The notes under the pieces: generated by a model | Databases searched by the model: none | What the model saw: only the letters and a program-made list of their open reading frames with translations | What the model was told of the DNA's origin: nothing | Translations under genes and position numbers: made by a program | Assembly: GCF_018861315.1 (NCBI RefSeq) | Contig: NZ_JAHLDL010000015.1 | Span: 1 to 64,000 of the forward strand | Source of the DNA: Clostridium bowmanii | GTDB lineage: Bacteria; Bacillota; Clostridia; Clostridiales; Clostridiaceae | Length of the DNA: 64,000 nucleotides | Direction of reading: 5' to 3' | Shown: piece by piece, positions 42,850-51,921 of the stretch | How positions within the stretch are numbered: position 1 is the first letter of the stretch | How the letters are laid out: each line of letters starts with the position of its first letter

Positions 42850-44344
42850 TTTTATTTCCTCCAAACTTATTTCTGAAATCAGTTTGTCTTACTGGATTAT
42901 TATTGGGTATAGACTCAGGCCTCTTATTCATTTTCCATAATGGAGCTCTAATAAACATATCTTTTAAATCATCATATTTGTCTAGTGGAAAATATGGAAC
43001 TCCAAAGCTATCTAATGAAAGAAGATGTACAAATAGAAAATATAAACCTGCAATTAATCCTAATGCTCCTAAATAGTTAACTAAAAATAATAAGGGAAAC
43101 CCTAGTAACCTTATTGTAATTGACATATCATAGCTTGGTACGATAAAAGTTCCAATAGTTGCAACTCCTACTATTACTAATGTGGTTGGACTAACTATTC
43201 TTGCCTGCAAAGCAGCATCGCCTATTATAAAACCTCCAACTACACTTAATGTTTGAGCAATTTTAGTAGGAAGGCGTAATCCCCCTTCTCTTAAAATTTC
43301 TATAACAACTTGCATAGATAATATTTCAAGAAATGGCGATACCCCTATATTTAGTCTTGATTGAACTATAGGAATTATAAATCGAATTGGAATTAGTTCC
43401 GAATTATACATAATTAAAGTTAAATAAATAGATGGTAATATGACAACAATAAAAGTTGCAAAGATACGAATGAATCTATTAAAATTACTTACAATTGTTC
43501 TTTGATAATAATCTTCTGCTGCTTGAAAAAATTCTATAAACAAAGATGGAACAGTAAGCACAAAGGGTGTACCATCAACAATTATAGCAATTTTACCTTC
43601 TAAAAGATTTGATTGCACAACATCTGGTCTTTGAGTTGCATATGCTTGAGGGAAAATAGAGTATGGGTATTTCTCAATATATTGTAAAATCTCCCCACTA
43701 GCTCCAATGAAATCTACATCGATTAATGATAATCTATTACGAATATCATCAAGTATGTCTTTATCAACAATGTCATCAACATATAATAACGCTATATCCT
43801 TTTGTGAACGTCTTCCAACAATTAGATTCTCTATTTTCAAATTTTTATCTTTTAGTGATCTTTTTACTAGGCTGAGATTTACTTGAAGGTTTTCTACAAA
43901 CCCATCTCTTGGTCCTTTAATTCCCACTTCGTCCATCGGTTCTGTAATACTTCTATGTTCAGCACCAGCTGTATCTGCAACAATAAAACTATTTGCTTCA
44001 TATATAATAATAGCTGTTTGCCCACTTTTAATATCCTTTGCTACTATACTAATATCACTTTCAATAGCTATCTTTGACATTGAAATATATTTATCGCAGA
44101 CATGCTCATTAATCAATTCAATAGTGCTTAAATCTTCATTCACTTGATGCATTAAAGGATTTAAAATATCTCTATTGATGATATTTTGATCTACTAAGCC
44201 ATCTTTATATAAAAGTGCAGCTTCAATAGGATGTATTATTCCAATATGAAATTTTCTTATTATAATTTGTTGGTTATTACCGCTTAATTCTGTAATAGAA
44301 TTGATTTTATCCTCAAGCTTCATAAGTAAATCATCCTTCCTCAT
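42830..44344 (-). CDS. gerAA: GerA-family germination protein, A subunit
   Basis: The 504-residue protein has a large cytoplasmic N-terminal domain (motifs LYKDGLVDQ, EPMDEVGIKGPRDGFVE, LYVDDIVDKDILD) and a C-terminal membrane region of five or so helices with LREGGLRLPTKIAQTLSVVGGFIIGDAA. It is the A subunit of a spore inner-membrane germinant receptor. ATG 44344 has only a weak site; ATG 44323 with AGGAAGGAT upstream (protein starting MKLEDKI) may be the true start. It opens the gerAA-AB-AC operon. Confidence 0.88.
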   Translation of the reverse strand: MRKDDLLMKLEDKINSITELSGNNQQIIIRKFHIGIIHPIEAALLYKDGLVDQNIINRDILNPLMHQVNEDLSTIELINEHVCDKYISMSKIAIESDISIVAKDIKSGQTAIIIYEANSFIVADTAGAEHRSITEPMDEVGIKGPRDGFVENLQVNLSLVKRSLKDKNLKIENLIVGRRSQKDIALLYVDDIVDKDILDDIRNRLSLIDVDFIGASGEILQYIEKYPYSIFPQAYATQRPDVVQSNLLEGKIAIIVDGTPFVLTVPSLFIEFFQAAEDYYQRTIVSNFNRFIRIFATFIVVILPSIYLTLIMYNSELIPIRFIIPIVQSRLNIGVSPFLEILSMQVVIEILREGGLRLPTKIAQTLSVVGGFIIGDAALQARIVSPTTLVIVGVATIGTFIVPSYDMSITIRLLGFPLLFLVNYLGALGLIAGLYFLFVHLLSLDSFGVPYFPLDKYDDLKDMFIRAPLWKMNKRPESIPNNNPVRQTDFRNKFGGNKNEKSRK

Positions 44345-44609
44345 AGATATAATTTTCTTTACTAATTATGTAGAAAATCGTATTCAGTTAAAATTATATC
44401 CAATAAGGTATAAATTAGTCATTTTAGGTGATTCGAATATAAGTAAAACCTATTCAAGATGTTCTATTTAGGTATAATCTTTGAACAGAAAAGAAAAAAT
44501 CTTCATCTTAAAAGAGAAATGCTTAATAATATAGTTATAAGATTATTTCATCATTACATAATAAATTAGGTTAATATAGTCAGAGTTCGTGTTTTGAATA
44601 GGTTTGGAT

Positions 44610-44750
44610 TCAGATGTTGAGGCTACCAAAACTATCACCATAAGTATACTTTTCTTTTGTTGTATATTTAGTTCTTCTAGACATAAAAATACTCCCATTT
44701 CTAGTAACAGATTTTTATTATTTAATCTGTCTACTTTATTGGGAGCATAT
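44610..44750 (-). pseudogene. IS3-family element remnant (left end and start of orfA)
   Basis: Read on the minus strand, the bases from 44750 give GCTCCCAATAAAGTAGACAG, an inverted repeat AGATT/AATCT and a GGGAGT site just before ATG 44684. The frame then encodes MSRRTKYTTKEKYTYGDSFG and stops after 24 codons. Such an end plus a basic opening with TKYTTxEKY is typical of IS3-type orfA genes. The rest of the element is gone. The remainder of the 44345-44609 gap shows nothing recognisable. Confidence 0.55.
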
Positions 44751-44869
44751 CATTGTACTTGTGTTACATTCACATTGTTCAACTTAATCAAAAATATAAA
44801 AGGAACTTAGTTACTTTTATATTTTTATAGAATTGTTTTTTATTATATAATCTAAAACAATATATTTTT

Positions 44870-44998
44870 TTATTTATTTTGGGAATAGTAGTGAGAAACA
44901 ATAAGCTTGTCCAATTCTTGGCTAACTAATATTGTTCTTTCGTTTAAAGGTCCTTTTTCATTTATAAGTTTTATTAGTTCATCTCTTAATTCCTCCAT
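44870..44998 (-). CDS. Spo0E-like aspartyl-phosphate phosphatase
   Basis: This 42-residue peptide has the family signature SQELDKLI preceded by a helix (ELRDELIKLINEKG), matching Spo0E-like proteins that dephosphorylate Spo0A-P and so delay sporulation. They act as small helical hairpins. ATG 44998 follows AGAGGT. It is encoded alone, near the gerA operon. The length is typical of short clostridial members. Confidence 0.75.
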   Translation of the reverse strand: MEELRDELIKLINEKGPLNERTILVSQELDKLIVSHYYSQNK

Positions 44999-45116
44999 AA
45001 TTTACCTCTTTCTTTGATAATATGTTTTTTTAAACAACAATATACATTATATTACAACCCTTACATTTTTGCAATATAAAATTTAAAAAATTGTAATGTT
45101 AGAACTATTTAAAAAA

Positions 45117-45160
45117 CAAAGTGAAAGTAACACAATGTTAATTGAGTTACTTTCACTTTG
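45117..45160 (-). terminator. 15-bp perfect hairpin
   Basis: CAAAGTGAAAGTAAC (45117-45131) pairs with GTTACTTTCACTTTG (45146-45160). On the minus strand a T-run (AAAAAAC complement at 45111-45117) follows, so it may have ended the lost resolvase transcript. Confidence 0.55.
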
Positions 45161-45284
45161 GGTGTATTGCTCATTCCTTAATTTTTTCAATTTGAATGTA
45201 ACATATGTATTAACTTATAACGTTCAATGTATTATAAATCAGCAAATTAATAAATTACATAAAAAAGAAGGTGTTTACCTTTTT

Positions 45285-45461
45285 TTACATTTCAGATTCT
45301 TTTATGTGTCTATATAATGTGTTTTTGCTCATATTTAATGATTTTTGAAAATTCAATATTGTTACTTCTTTATTTTACCAATTACTATAATAGTTATTAA
45401 ACTTTCGTGGTAGAATTCTAGTAGGTTTACCAAATTTAATGCTCTTGTCTTTAGCATTCTT
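45285..45461 (-). pseudogene. Serine recombinase (resolvase) C-terminal remnant
   Basis: The minus-strand frame reads KNAKDKSIKFGKPTRILPRK, then FNNYYSNW, an in-frame TAA, then NKEVTILNFQKSLNMSKNTL and YRHIKESEM. This is the end of the catalytic region plus the helix-turn-helix of a Tn3-type resolvase or related recombinase (GIKFGRPK... and NMSKNTLYRHIKE). The catalytic serine domain is absent. A small hairpin with T-run (45261-45284) follows the stop. The rest of the 840-base interval from 44999 to 45837 is AT-rich with the hairpin at 45117-45160 and no gene I can support. Confidence 0.65.
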
Positions 45462-45837
45462 AGTCGTGCGATAACTCTAACTGTATTTTTTTCAGTTCAT
45501 GGTTCGCTATATAAGATAAGAAGTTGATAGCCATATGTTTATGGTATAGTCTAGTTTATTGACTCCTGTGCTTAATAAAAGAAATCAAGTATTAATATAC
45601 TTAAATATAATAAATTAAAAGTGTGAAGGCAGATTACTAAAATATTTCGCTGGTATTTAGGAAAGTCACTAATATTTTATATATGATCCATGAAGGTTTT
45701 ATTTTTTTTATAGAATATAAAGGAAAATTATGAATGTTTGTTGAATTATGTAAAGAAAGCGCATTATACATGGTAATATGCTAGCTTTATATAATGTCTA
45801 AACTGTTATTACTATAAGTTGAATGGAGGGGTCAGTA

Positions 45838-46191
45838 TGAAAAAGCTAATTATTATTAATGGGACAATGGGTGTTGGCAAAAGTACTGTGTGCAACGTAT
45901 TGCTTGATTCACCAGGAATATATATTTACACAGCTTTTGGAATTATTAAAAGATTATGATTTTGAGCTTTATAAAATTTCTTTGGTTTGTTCTGAAACAG
46001 CCCTTAAAAGTAGATTGAAGATTGATGTGAAGAGTGGTATTAGGGAACTTGATGTAATTGATAGAAGTTTACAAAGACTAGTTTTATATAACAGTATGGA
46101 TACAGTTAAAATTGATGTAAGTGATATTGATTCTAAACAGGCCGCTATTGAAATAATCAAGTTAATAGAAACAGGTGAAACAAAATTTTAG
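45838..46191 (+). pseudogene. P-loop nucleotide kinase with internal deletion
   Basis: ATG 45838 (after GGAGGGG) begins MKKLIIINGTMGVGKSTVCN, a clear Walker A, then the frame ends at 45958. The other frame from about 45925 continues EYIFTQLLELLKDYDFELYK, SLVCSETALKSRLKID and IKIDVSDIDSKQA-like sequence, the C-terminal half of the same small kinase family. About 60 residues, including the acceptor-binding region, are missing and the frame is shifted at the junction. The gene is dead. Confidence 0.7.
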
Positions 46192-46221
46192 CATAGGTCA
46201 CTAAAGGAATAGAGGTGAAGT

Positions 46222-46861
46222 ATGAAAAATATTTTTATAAATGAAAACTTACAGGGGAAGGAACTCAATGAGTTATTATTATTTGTTGGTAGAAAAATCA
46301 ATAAAGTGTCTTTATCAAGGTACTATTATGGTAACCTTACACAAGAAGAATTTAATCAAATGCAGTTGGAAGATAAACCATTAATTCTTGCAGGGGATAA
46401 ACAAAGGCGACTCACCTATAATGAAAACATTGATGGATATAGAGACTTAATAAATGATTACCATAGCACAGAAATGGATGTGGAAGAATATCTAAATCCT
46501 ATTCTTAAACAAGATATAGAGTTTTGTACTTCCGTAGGATATGAAGCATTTCAATGCAAAAACAACAGATTTTTTATACACTAAGTTTACACGAGTGACA
46601 CCTGTAACTAAAGGACCCTTGTTTGAAATGTGTTATTTTATAATAGGTGATATATTTAAAAAATTAATGTCAAATATGAGTAAGTTATTTGTATATCCTT
46701 ATCAAATTGAAGGTACTGAATTTGAAGACTTAATCTTTTACAAAGAAGAAAGAATAATATTAGCAATTTGTGCTCATGAACATTTTGCATATATGGATTT
46801 AGAAGATGATGAATACGAAGAATTCGCAAAATTAAATATTCTACATGAACTGAAAGAATAA
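46222..46861 (+). pseudogene. Frameshifted hypothetical gene
   Basis: ATG 46222 (after GAGGTG) opens a frame to 46584 (LLLFVGRKINKVSLSRYYYG to QDIEFCTSVGYEAFQCKN). A second frame from about 46556 continues with FTRVTPVTKGPLFEMCYFII and an acidic C-terminus (MDLEDDEYEEF). A single slip in or near the A-run at 46557-46562 joins them into one protein of about 213 residues. I do not recognise the family. It is adjacent to the broken kinase. Confidence 0.55.
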
Positions 46862-46927
46862 CAAACTTTTAGGATATATAAAGGAAAATTTGTATTCTTA
46901 GTCCGAAATCTTAATCTTAACTTATTG

Positions 46928-48235
46928 TCAGTTCTCCCCATCATTATTCAAATAATGACTGTTAACAAAGCCCATTTTTTTAAACATATCCTGATAATTA
47001 GCAGGACTTTGAAGTAATATAAACTCTATATCATCATTTTTCGTGACAGTTTTTAGTGCTTCAATTACTGTAACCCGTCCAATTCCTTTTCTCCTCATTG
47101 AAGGCTTAACAACCCAAAAATACAATCCTAAGCAATCATTATCCAATTTACTGAATGCGGTTGTAGAAACTATCTCGCCATTTAAAATGCCGCTATAAAG
47201 GGTATAGCCATTTTCAGTATTTGATACAGTTTTATAAACTATATCCCTAAAAATATCCTTTTGATTTTCTTCCATTTCAAGGGATGATACAAAGGTTTCA
47301 CACCATTTAGTTATCATATTATCATCAATTACTTTTTCAATAGTAAATCCCTCTATTTTTTCATATTCACTATTAAAAATGTAGGGTGGAAGGTACATAC
47401 AATTAAGCTCTTTGTCATCTGAATATTTAAATCCTTCAAGGGCTTTAAGGTGATTATTTCTGTCTTGGTTGTTTGTATCTATTAGACTTTTGGGTGTTCC
47501 CTCGATTATACCAAACCAATCTGCATAACCATATTTTACAAAGCCACATTTTGCAGCAAGACCTGGTGACATATTATTTGCTTCATTTATTTGAAGAAAG
47601 GGTATTTTCCCTAGCTCAATAATTTTTAATGCAAGATCTAATGAAGTATCTACAGCATAGTTCTTTTTCCTATACTCCTCCTTTGTGAACATTATCCCCA
47701 TGGAATTATCATTATGAATAAGTACCCAGGAGGCAATATCTCCATTAGCATATATGGCGGAAGAGGGTCTATTAGATATATCTTTTTTTATTTGATCAAG
47801 GCTTCCCGGATGTCTATAAGTGTAAAACTTATCAACCATTTCTGCATCTTTTATACAAATAGACTTTACAGGGTTTTTTATAAGACATAAATCTAAATTT
47901 TCTGTTGGAAGGTAGTGTAATGAACATCTACTTTCCCAGACAACTAAATATCTTTCTCTTATCTTCTGTGCAAGTGGTCTGTATACACCTGAAAAACCAT
48001 AGAAATTGTCTTTAAATAGTGTTTCAAGTACTTCATCTAAAAACTCATCCTCCTCCGTATATATATAATTAAAATATTCAAATCTTACAAGAACTCCACG
48101 AGACACTTCTTCATTATCTACATATATTTCAGCTTCATGCTCATTTTCTATAATTCCTATTATATTTGAATTTATAATCTTATTTTTGTTTAAGTACTCC
48201 ATAATTAACTCTGATGGTTTAGTTTTTACTATCAT
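46928..48235 (-). CDS. GNAT-family acetyltransferase, two-domain
   Basis: The 435-residue protein has an N-terminal GNAT-like half (AIYANGDIASWVLIHNDNSM with EEYRKKNYA) and a C-terminal GNAT domain with the acetyl-CoA loop RRKGIGRVTV near residue 385. Substrate unknown. ATG 48235 overlaps the MATE stop by four bases (ATGA), with GGAAGGAG upstream, so both are made from one message. A co-encoded pump and acetyltransferase suggest handling of a toxic amine or antibiotic. Confidence 0.8.
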   Translation of the reverse strand: MIVKTKPSELIMEYLNKNKIINSNIIGIIENEHEAEIYVDNEEVSRGVLVRFEYFNYIYTEEDEFLDEVLETLFKDNFYGFSGVYRPLAQKIRERYLVVWESRCSLHYLPTENLDLCLIKNPVKSICIKDAEMVDKFYTYRHPGSLDQIKKDISNRPSSAIYANGDIASWVLIHNDNSMGIMFTKEEYRKKNYAVDTSLDLALKIIELGKIPFLQINEANNMSPGLAAKCGFVKYGYADWFGIIEGTPKSLIDTNNQDRNNHLKALEGFKYSDDKELNCMYLPPYIFNSEYEKIEGFTIEKVIDDNMITKWCETFVSSLEMEENQKDIFRDIVYKTVSNTENGYTLYSGILNGEIVSTTAFSKLDNDCLGLYFWVVKPSMRRKGIGRVTVIEALKTVTKNDDIEFILLQSPANYQDMFKKMGFVNSHYLNNDGEN

Positions 48236-49593
48236 ATAATTTTCTCCTTCCATCTATTAGTTTTAAAATATACTATTATAATAACTGCCTCAATTACAAC
48301 AGATAAAGCTACCGCAGTCCAGACTCCATTTGTACCCATATTAAATGATCTTGAAAGTAAGTATGCAATAGGTAGCTTTAAAACTACATTTGCAACTAAA
48401 GATGAGATCATTGGAGGAAACGTATCTCCTGACCCTTGAAAAACACCACCATAAATTGTTGGGTATACTACGAAAATAAGACCGATATATACTATTCTTA
48501 GGTATTCCGCTCCAGTTTTTATTACTAATGGATCATTAATAAAAAACCTCATTATCCCAGCGGGAAAAATTAAATAGGGTATTGAAAATAAAATCATATT
48601 AAAAGCTGCAAGTTTTAATCCTTCTTTTATAATCTTATCACAACCATCTATATCACCCCGTCCAAGACCTTGCCCAACCATTATTGAAATGGCAGTTGAA
48701 AGGCCAACAAGGAAAATAAAGGTATAGTTAAATAGTTGTCCACCTATTCCAAAGGCTGCAGTACCTTCTCTACCTCCAACTGCATACACGAGGCTGAACA
48801 TAAATATTCCAGTAATAGGTCTTGCAAGCTGCTGCAAACATGCAAAGCCTCCTATTTTTAATATTCTCATACTGTCTTCTAGTTTTAACTTCATATTTAA
48901 TATAAATTGAGTTAGACTAGAACCATATATTTTCCTATTAATAACAATGATAATTGCAATGCATGAAAAGATCATGGATATAACGGTTGCAATAGCTGCA
49001 CCTTTTATTCCAAAGTGAAATGTGAACATAAAAAGCGGATCAAGTATTGCATTTATCACATTAGATATTCCAAAAATTATAAGTGGAGTTATTGTATCTC
49101 CTAGTGCTTGTAATATTGTCCTTAATACTGAATTTAAAAATACAAATATTGTTCCAATAAAGATGATAGATAAATATTTTTCTGTGAGAACTGCTACGGT
49201 TGGTTCTGGGTTAAAAATAAGTTTGATTATGGCTTCTGAATTTAAGAAACATATTATGCTAAGTATAAGTCCCAAGATAAGTGAGAGAGTAAATGATTGT
49301 CCACTAAACTTTCTAACTAAATCCATATCTCCCTCTCCATAACTTCTTGAAACAAGTGCTATAGTTCCAGCGGTTACAAGAGTGGATATAACAAAAATTA
49401 CACTTGATGCAGAATTAGAAAGTGCAGCTGCTGCTGCTTCATTTGTACCCAGTTTGGCAATAAAATATGTATCAACTGTTCCTAAAAGACTTTGAAGTAT
49501 CATTCCTATCATAATAGGCCATGAAAGCATAAAGATTCTTTTGATATCGTCACTGAATTTTTTATCGGTTATGTTTAATAAATTTCTACCCAT
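48232..49593 (-). CDS. MATE-family efflux transporter
   Basis: The protein of about 453 residues has twelve helices and MATE signatures, including LSWPIMIGMILQSLLGTVDTYF, LGDTITPLIIFG and GQGLGRGDIDGC. It is distinct from the copy at 25034. ATG 49593 is preferred because the GGGGGG site is then seven bases away; ATG 49599 is too close. It is co-transcribed with the GNAT gene. Substrate unknown. Confidence 0.88.
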   Translation of the reverse strand: MGRNLLNITDKKFSDDIKRIFMLSWPIMIGMILQSLLGTVDTYFIAKLGTNEAAAAALSNSASSVIFVISTLVTAGTIALVSRSYGEGDMDLVRKFSGQSFTLSLILGLILSIICFLNSEAIIKLIFNPEPTVAVLTEKYLSIIFIGTIFVFLNSVLRTILQALGDTITPLIIFGISNVINAILDPLFMFTFHFGIKGAAIATVISMIFSCIAIIIVINRKIYGSSLTQFILNMKLKLEDSMRILKIGGFACLQQLARPITGIFMFSLVYAVGGREGTAAFGIGGQLFNYTFIFLVGLSTAISIMVGQGLGRGDIDGCDKIIKEGLKLAAFNMILFSIPYLIFPAGIMRFFINDPLVIKTGAEYLRIVYIGLIFVVYPTIYGGVFQGSGDTFPPMISSLVANVVLKLPIAYLLSRSFNMGTNGVWTAVALSVVIEAVIIIVYFKTNRWKEKII

Positions 49594-49791
49594 TGACATC
49601 CCCCCTGGAATAATTATTTAATACCTAATATTAAGCTAACAGTACAAAAATATTATGCTTTAAATAAAGCATAGTTATTATCTAATTTAATGATATTTAT
49701 AATTTCATTAATTGTCAATATATCTTATACATTCTATATATAGGAAATAACAAGGACCAGTAAAATTTTATTCCATTATTTAAAATTATTA

Positions 49792-49820
49792 TTGAAATAT
49801 TGTTCCATATGAGTTATAAT
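49792..49820 (+). promoter_or_regulatory. Promoter of the regulator/muropeptide locus
   Basis: TTGAAA (49792-49797), 17 bases, TATAAT (49815-49820). The leader to ATG 49920 is about 93 bases. No other gene is seen in the 326-base gap. Confidence 0.65.
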
Positions 49821-49919
49821 ATGTACAAGATACTTGTAAAGGTTTTCAATTAACAGAACATTAAAATAATGTATTATTAGTAAACATCAAGTGCAAATGA
49901 TTACTTAGGAGGGGTAGAT

Positions 49920-50783
49920 ATGCCTGTTAACGACAATATATTACTAAAACTTCGTGAGATGAAGGATAATATTACCCCTGTAGAAAAAATGATAGCTGAT
50001 TATATCCTTGAAAATGCTTCTGAAGTTCCTCGTCTTTCTATTAAAATGTTAGCTACAAAAAGTAAAACAAGTGATGCTTCTGTTATAAGATTTTGCAAAA
50101 CCATGGGATATGGTGGCTATAGGGATTTAATAGTAAGTATTTCAGGGTCACTGGGGGCAACAGATGAGGCTCAAGCAGAACAGTATACGGATATAATGCC
50201 TGGTGATGATTTGCAGGTGATTATTAATAATATTTCAATGAATAATTGCAAATCAATTCAAGATACCTTAAGTGTTATTAATCGTGATGAAATTGCGAGG
50301 GCGGTAGAACTTTTAAGAAAAACACAAAAGATTGATTTTTATGGTGTAGGTGCTTCAGGGCTAGTATGTATGGATGCCCAGCAAAAATTTATGCGTATTA
50401 ACAAAATGTGTCATGCTTATATGGATGGGCATAGTCAATTAACTGCTAGTGTACTTCTTAATAAGAGTGATGTGGCAGTGATTATATCTAATTCTGGAAG
50501 TACTACTGAAATTTTGGAAGCATTGGATATTGCAAAGGCTTCTGGTACACCGGTTATAGCAATAACCCGCTACAATAAGAGTGAGCTCGCTAAAAAAGCT
50601 GATGTAGTGTTATTTATTTCAACACCAGAAATTACTATGAGAAGTGGTGCTATGGGATCAAGAATCGCAATGCTTAATGTAATAGACATACTTTTTGCGG
50701 GTGTTGCAAGTGCAGAATATAGTAACGTGAAGAAATATCTCAGCAAAACTCATAATATTCTCAATGCTAAACATCGAAAATAA
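49920..50783 (+). CDS. RpiR/MurR-family transcriptional regulator
   Basis: The 287-residue protein has an N-terminal helix-turn-helix (PRLSIKMLATKSKTSDASVIRFCKTMGYGGYRD) and a C-terminal SIS sugar-phosphate-binding domain (GVGASGLVCMDAQQKFMRI, ISNSGSTTEILEAL). The gene leads the muropeptide locus and, like MurR, most likely senses MurNAc-6-phosphate and controls murQ and the genes after it. AGGAGGGG precedes ATG 49920. Confidence 0.88.
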   Translation: MPVNDNILLKLREMKDNITPVEKMIADYILENASEVPRLSIKMLATKSKTSDASVIRFCKTMGYGGYRDLIVSISGSLGATDEAQAEQYTDIMPGDDLQVIINNISMNNCKSIQDTLSVINRDEIARAVELLRKTQKIDFYGVGASGLVCMDAQQKFMRINKMCHAYMDGHSQLTASVLLNKSDVAVIISNSGSTTEILEALDIAKASGTPVIAITRYNKSELAKKADVVLFISTPEITMRSGAMGSRIAMLNVIDILFAGVASAEYSNVKKYLSKTHNILNAKHRK

Positions 50784-50867
50784 ACGATTTGCACTAAGGG
50801 CCCTTATATTTTAAGTATCAACTTATATAATGGTTTATATTATTACACCAGGCATGAAATAAAATAC

Positions 50868-50900
50868 CGAAATTATATTTTACAAATAAATATAATTTCG
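50868..50900 (+). promoter_or_regulatory. 13-bp perfect inverted repeat in the murQ leader
   Basis: CGAAATTATATTT (50868-50880) pairs with AAATATAATTTCG (50888-50900), two bases before the murQ GGAGG site. It may be the RpiR-family operator or an RNA hairpin that affects translation of murQ. Confidence 0.5.
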
Positions 50901-50914
50901 TTGGAGGTTTTAAG

Positions 50915-51823
50915 ATGGATAATTATCTATCAGAATTAACAACGGAGGAAGTAAATAAGGATACTCAAAACATCGATGAATGTAATACTGAAGAAATGTT
51001 AATTCTTATCAATGAACAAGATTCTATAATACATGAAGCAGTAAAAAAGCAAATTCCAAATATTTCACTAGGGGTTGATATTATCTATAACTCCTTGAAA
51101 AGTGGAGGAAGAATGTTCTACATTGGTGCAGGAACATCAGGAAGGCTAGGAGTATTGGATGCCTCCGAGTGTCCTCCAACTTTTGGAACAGACCCTCAAC
51201 TTGTACAAGCATATATTGCTGGGGGTGATTCCGCTTTAAGAACATCATCGGAAGGATGTGAAGATGACAGCGAGGCAGGAGTAAAACTTGTACAGGATTG
51301 TAAAATTACTAGTAAAGATGTTGTAGTTGGAATAACTGCAAGTGGTGGAGCAGCTTTTGTCCTTGCCGCAATTAAAGAATCAAATGAAATAGGTGCAGCT
51401 ACCATTGGACTTGTGAATAACAATAATTCTAAACTTTCAAAAATATGCGATGTCTGTATAGCTCCAATTGTTGGGGCTGAGGTTATAATAGGATCCACCC
51501 GTATGAAATCTGGTACTTCACAAAAATTAGTACTTAATATGCTGACTACATGTACTATGGTTAAACTTGGAAAAGTATATGGAAACCTTATGGTAGATTT
51601 AAAAGCAACAAATAAAAAGCTTTATGAACGTGCAAGACATATAGTGTGTCTGGCAACAGGAGTTGATGATATAACAGCATTGCAGTATCTAGAACTGTCA
51701 AACCGAAATGCAAAGCTTGCCATAATGATGATTAAAACTGGGTTAAACGTAAATGGTGCTAAGTCTATTTTAGAGAAGCATGACGGAAAGCTTAAAGACT
51801 CAATAAAGGCTGCAACAGCCTAG
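50915..51823 (+). CDS. murQ: N-acetylmuramic acid 6-phosphate etherase
   Basis: The enzyme cleaves the lactyl ether of MurNAc-6P to give GlcNAc-6P and D-lactate in the cytoplasm. The 302-residue sequence has the SIS motifs FYIGAGTSGRLGVLDASECPP, ITASGGAAFVLAA and the family-specific GSTRMKSGTSQKLVLNMLTT, with the catalytic glutamate region in DASECPPTFG. GGAGG precedes ATG 50915. It lies after the regulator and before the sugar ABC transporter genes. Confidence 0.95.
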   Translation: MDNYLSELTTEEVNKDTQNIDECNTEEMLILINEQDSIIHEAVKKQIPNISLGVDIIYNSLKSGGRMFYIGAGTSGRLGVLDASECPPTFGTDPQLVQAYIAGGDSALRTSSEGCEDDSEAGVKLVQDCKITSKDVVVGITASGGAAFVLAAIKESNEIGAATIGLVNNNNSKLSKICDVCIAPIVGAEVIIGSTRMKSGTSQKLVLNMLTTCTMVKLGKVYGNLMVDLKATNKKLYERARHIVCLATGVDDITALQYLELSNRNAKLAIMMIKTGLNVNGAKSILEKHDGKLKDSIKAATA

Positions 51824-51921
51824 TCTCAATGAAAATGAAATTTATTTTACTTATATATGTATATATATTCTTATAATGTAAGGTAAAAATTAAATTATTC
51901 AATTAGGGGGGTATTATTATT

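Noticed and set aside
44604-44810. 68-codon plus-strand frame
   Set aside because: Antisense to the IS3-like remnant, odd Ser/Cys/Phe-rich composition and no ribosome site.
45096-45317. 73-codon plus-strand frame in the 45-kb gap
   Set aside because: No ribosome site, covers a perfect hairpin, and lies antisense to the resolvase remnant.
49892-49902. TGCAAATGATT before the RpiR-type regulator as a metal operator
   Set aside because: Eleven bases match, but the second arm (ATTTGCA) is missing, and the locus is for amino sugars.
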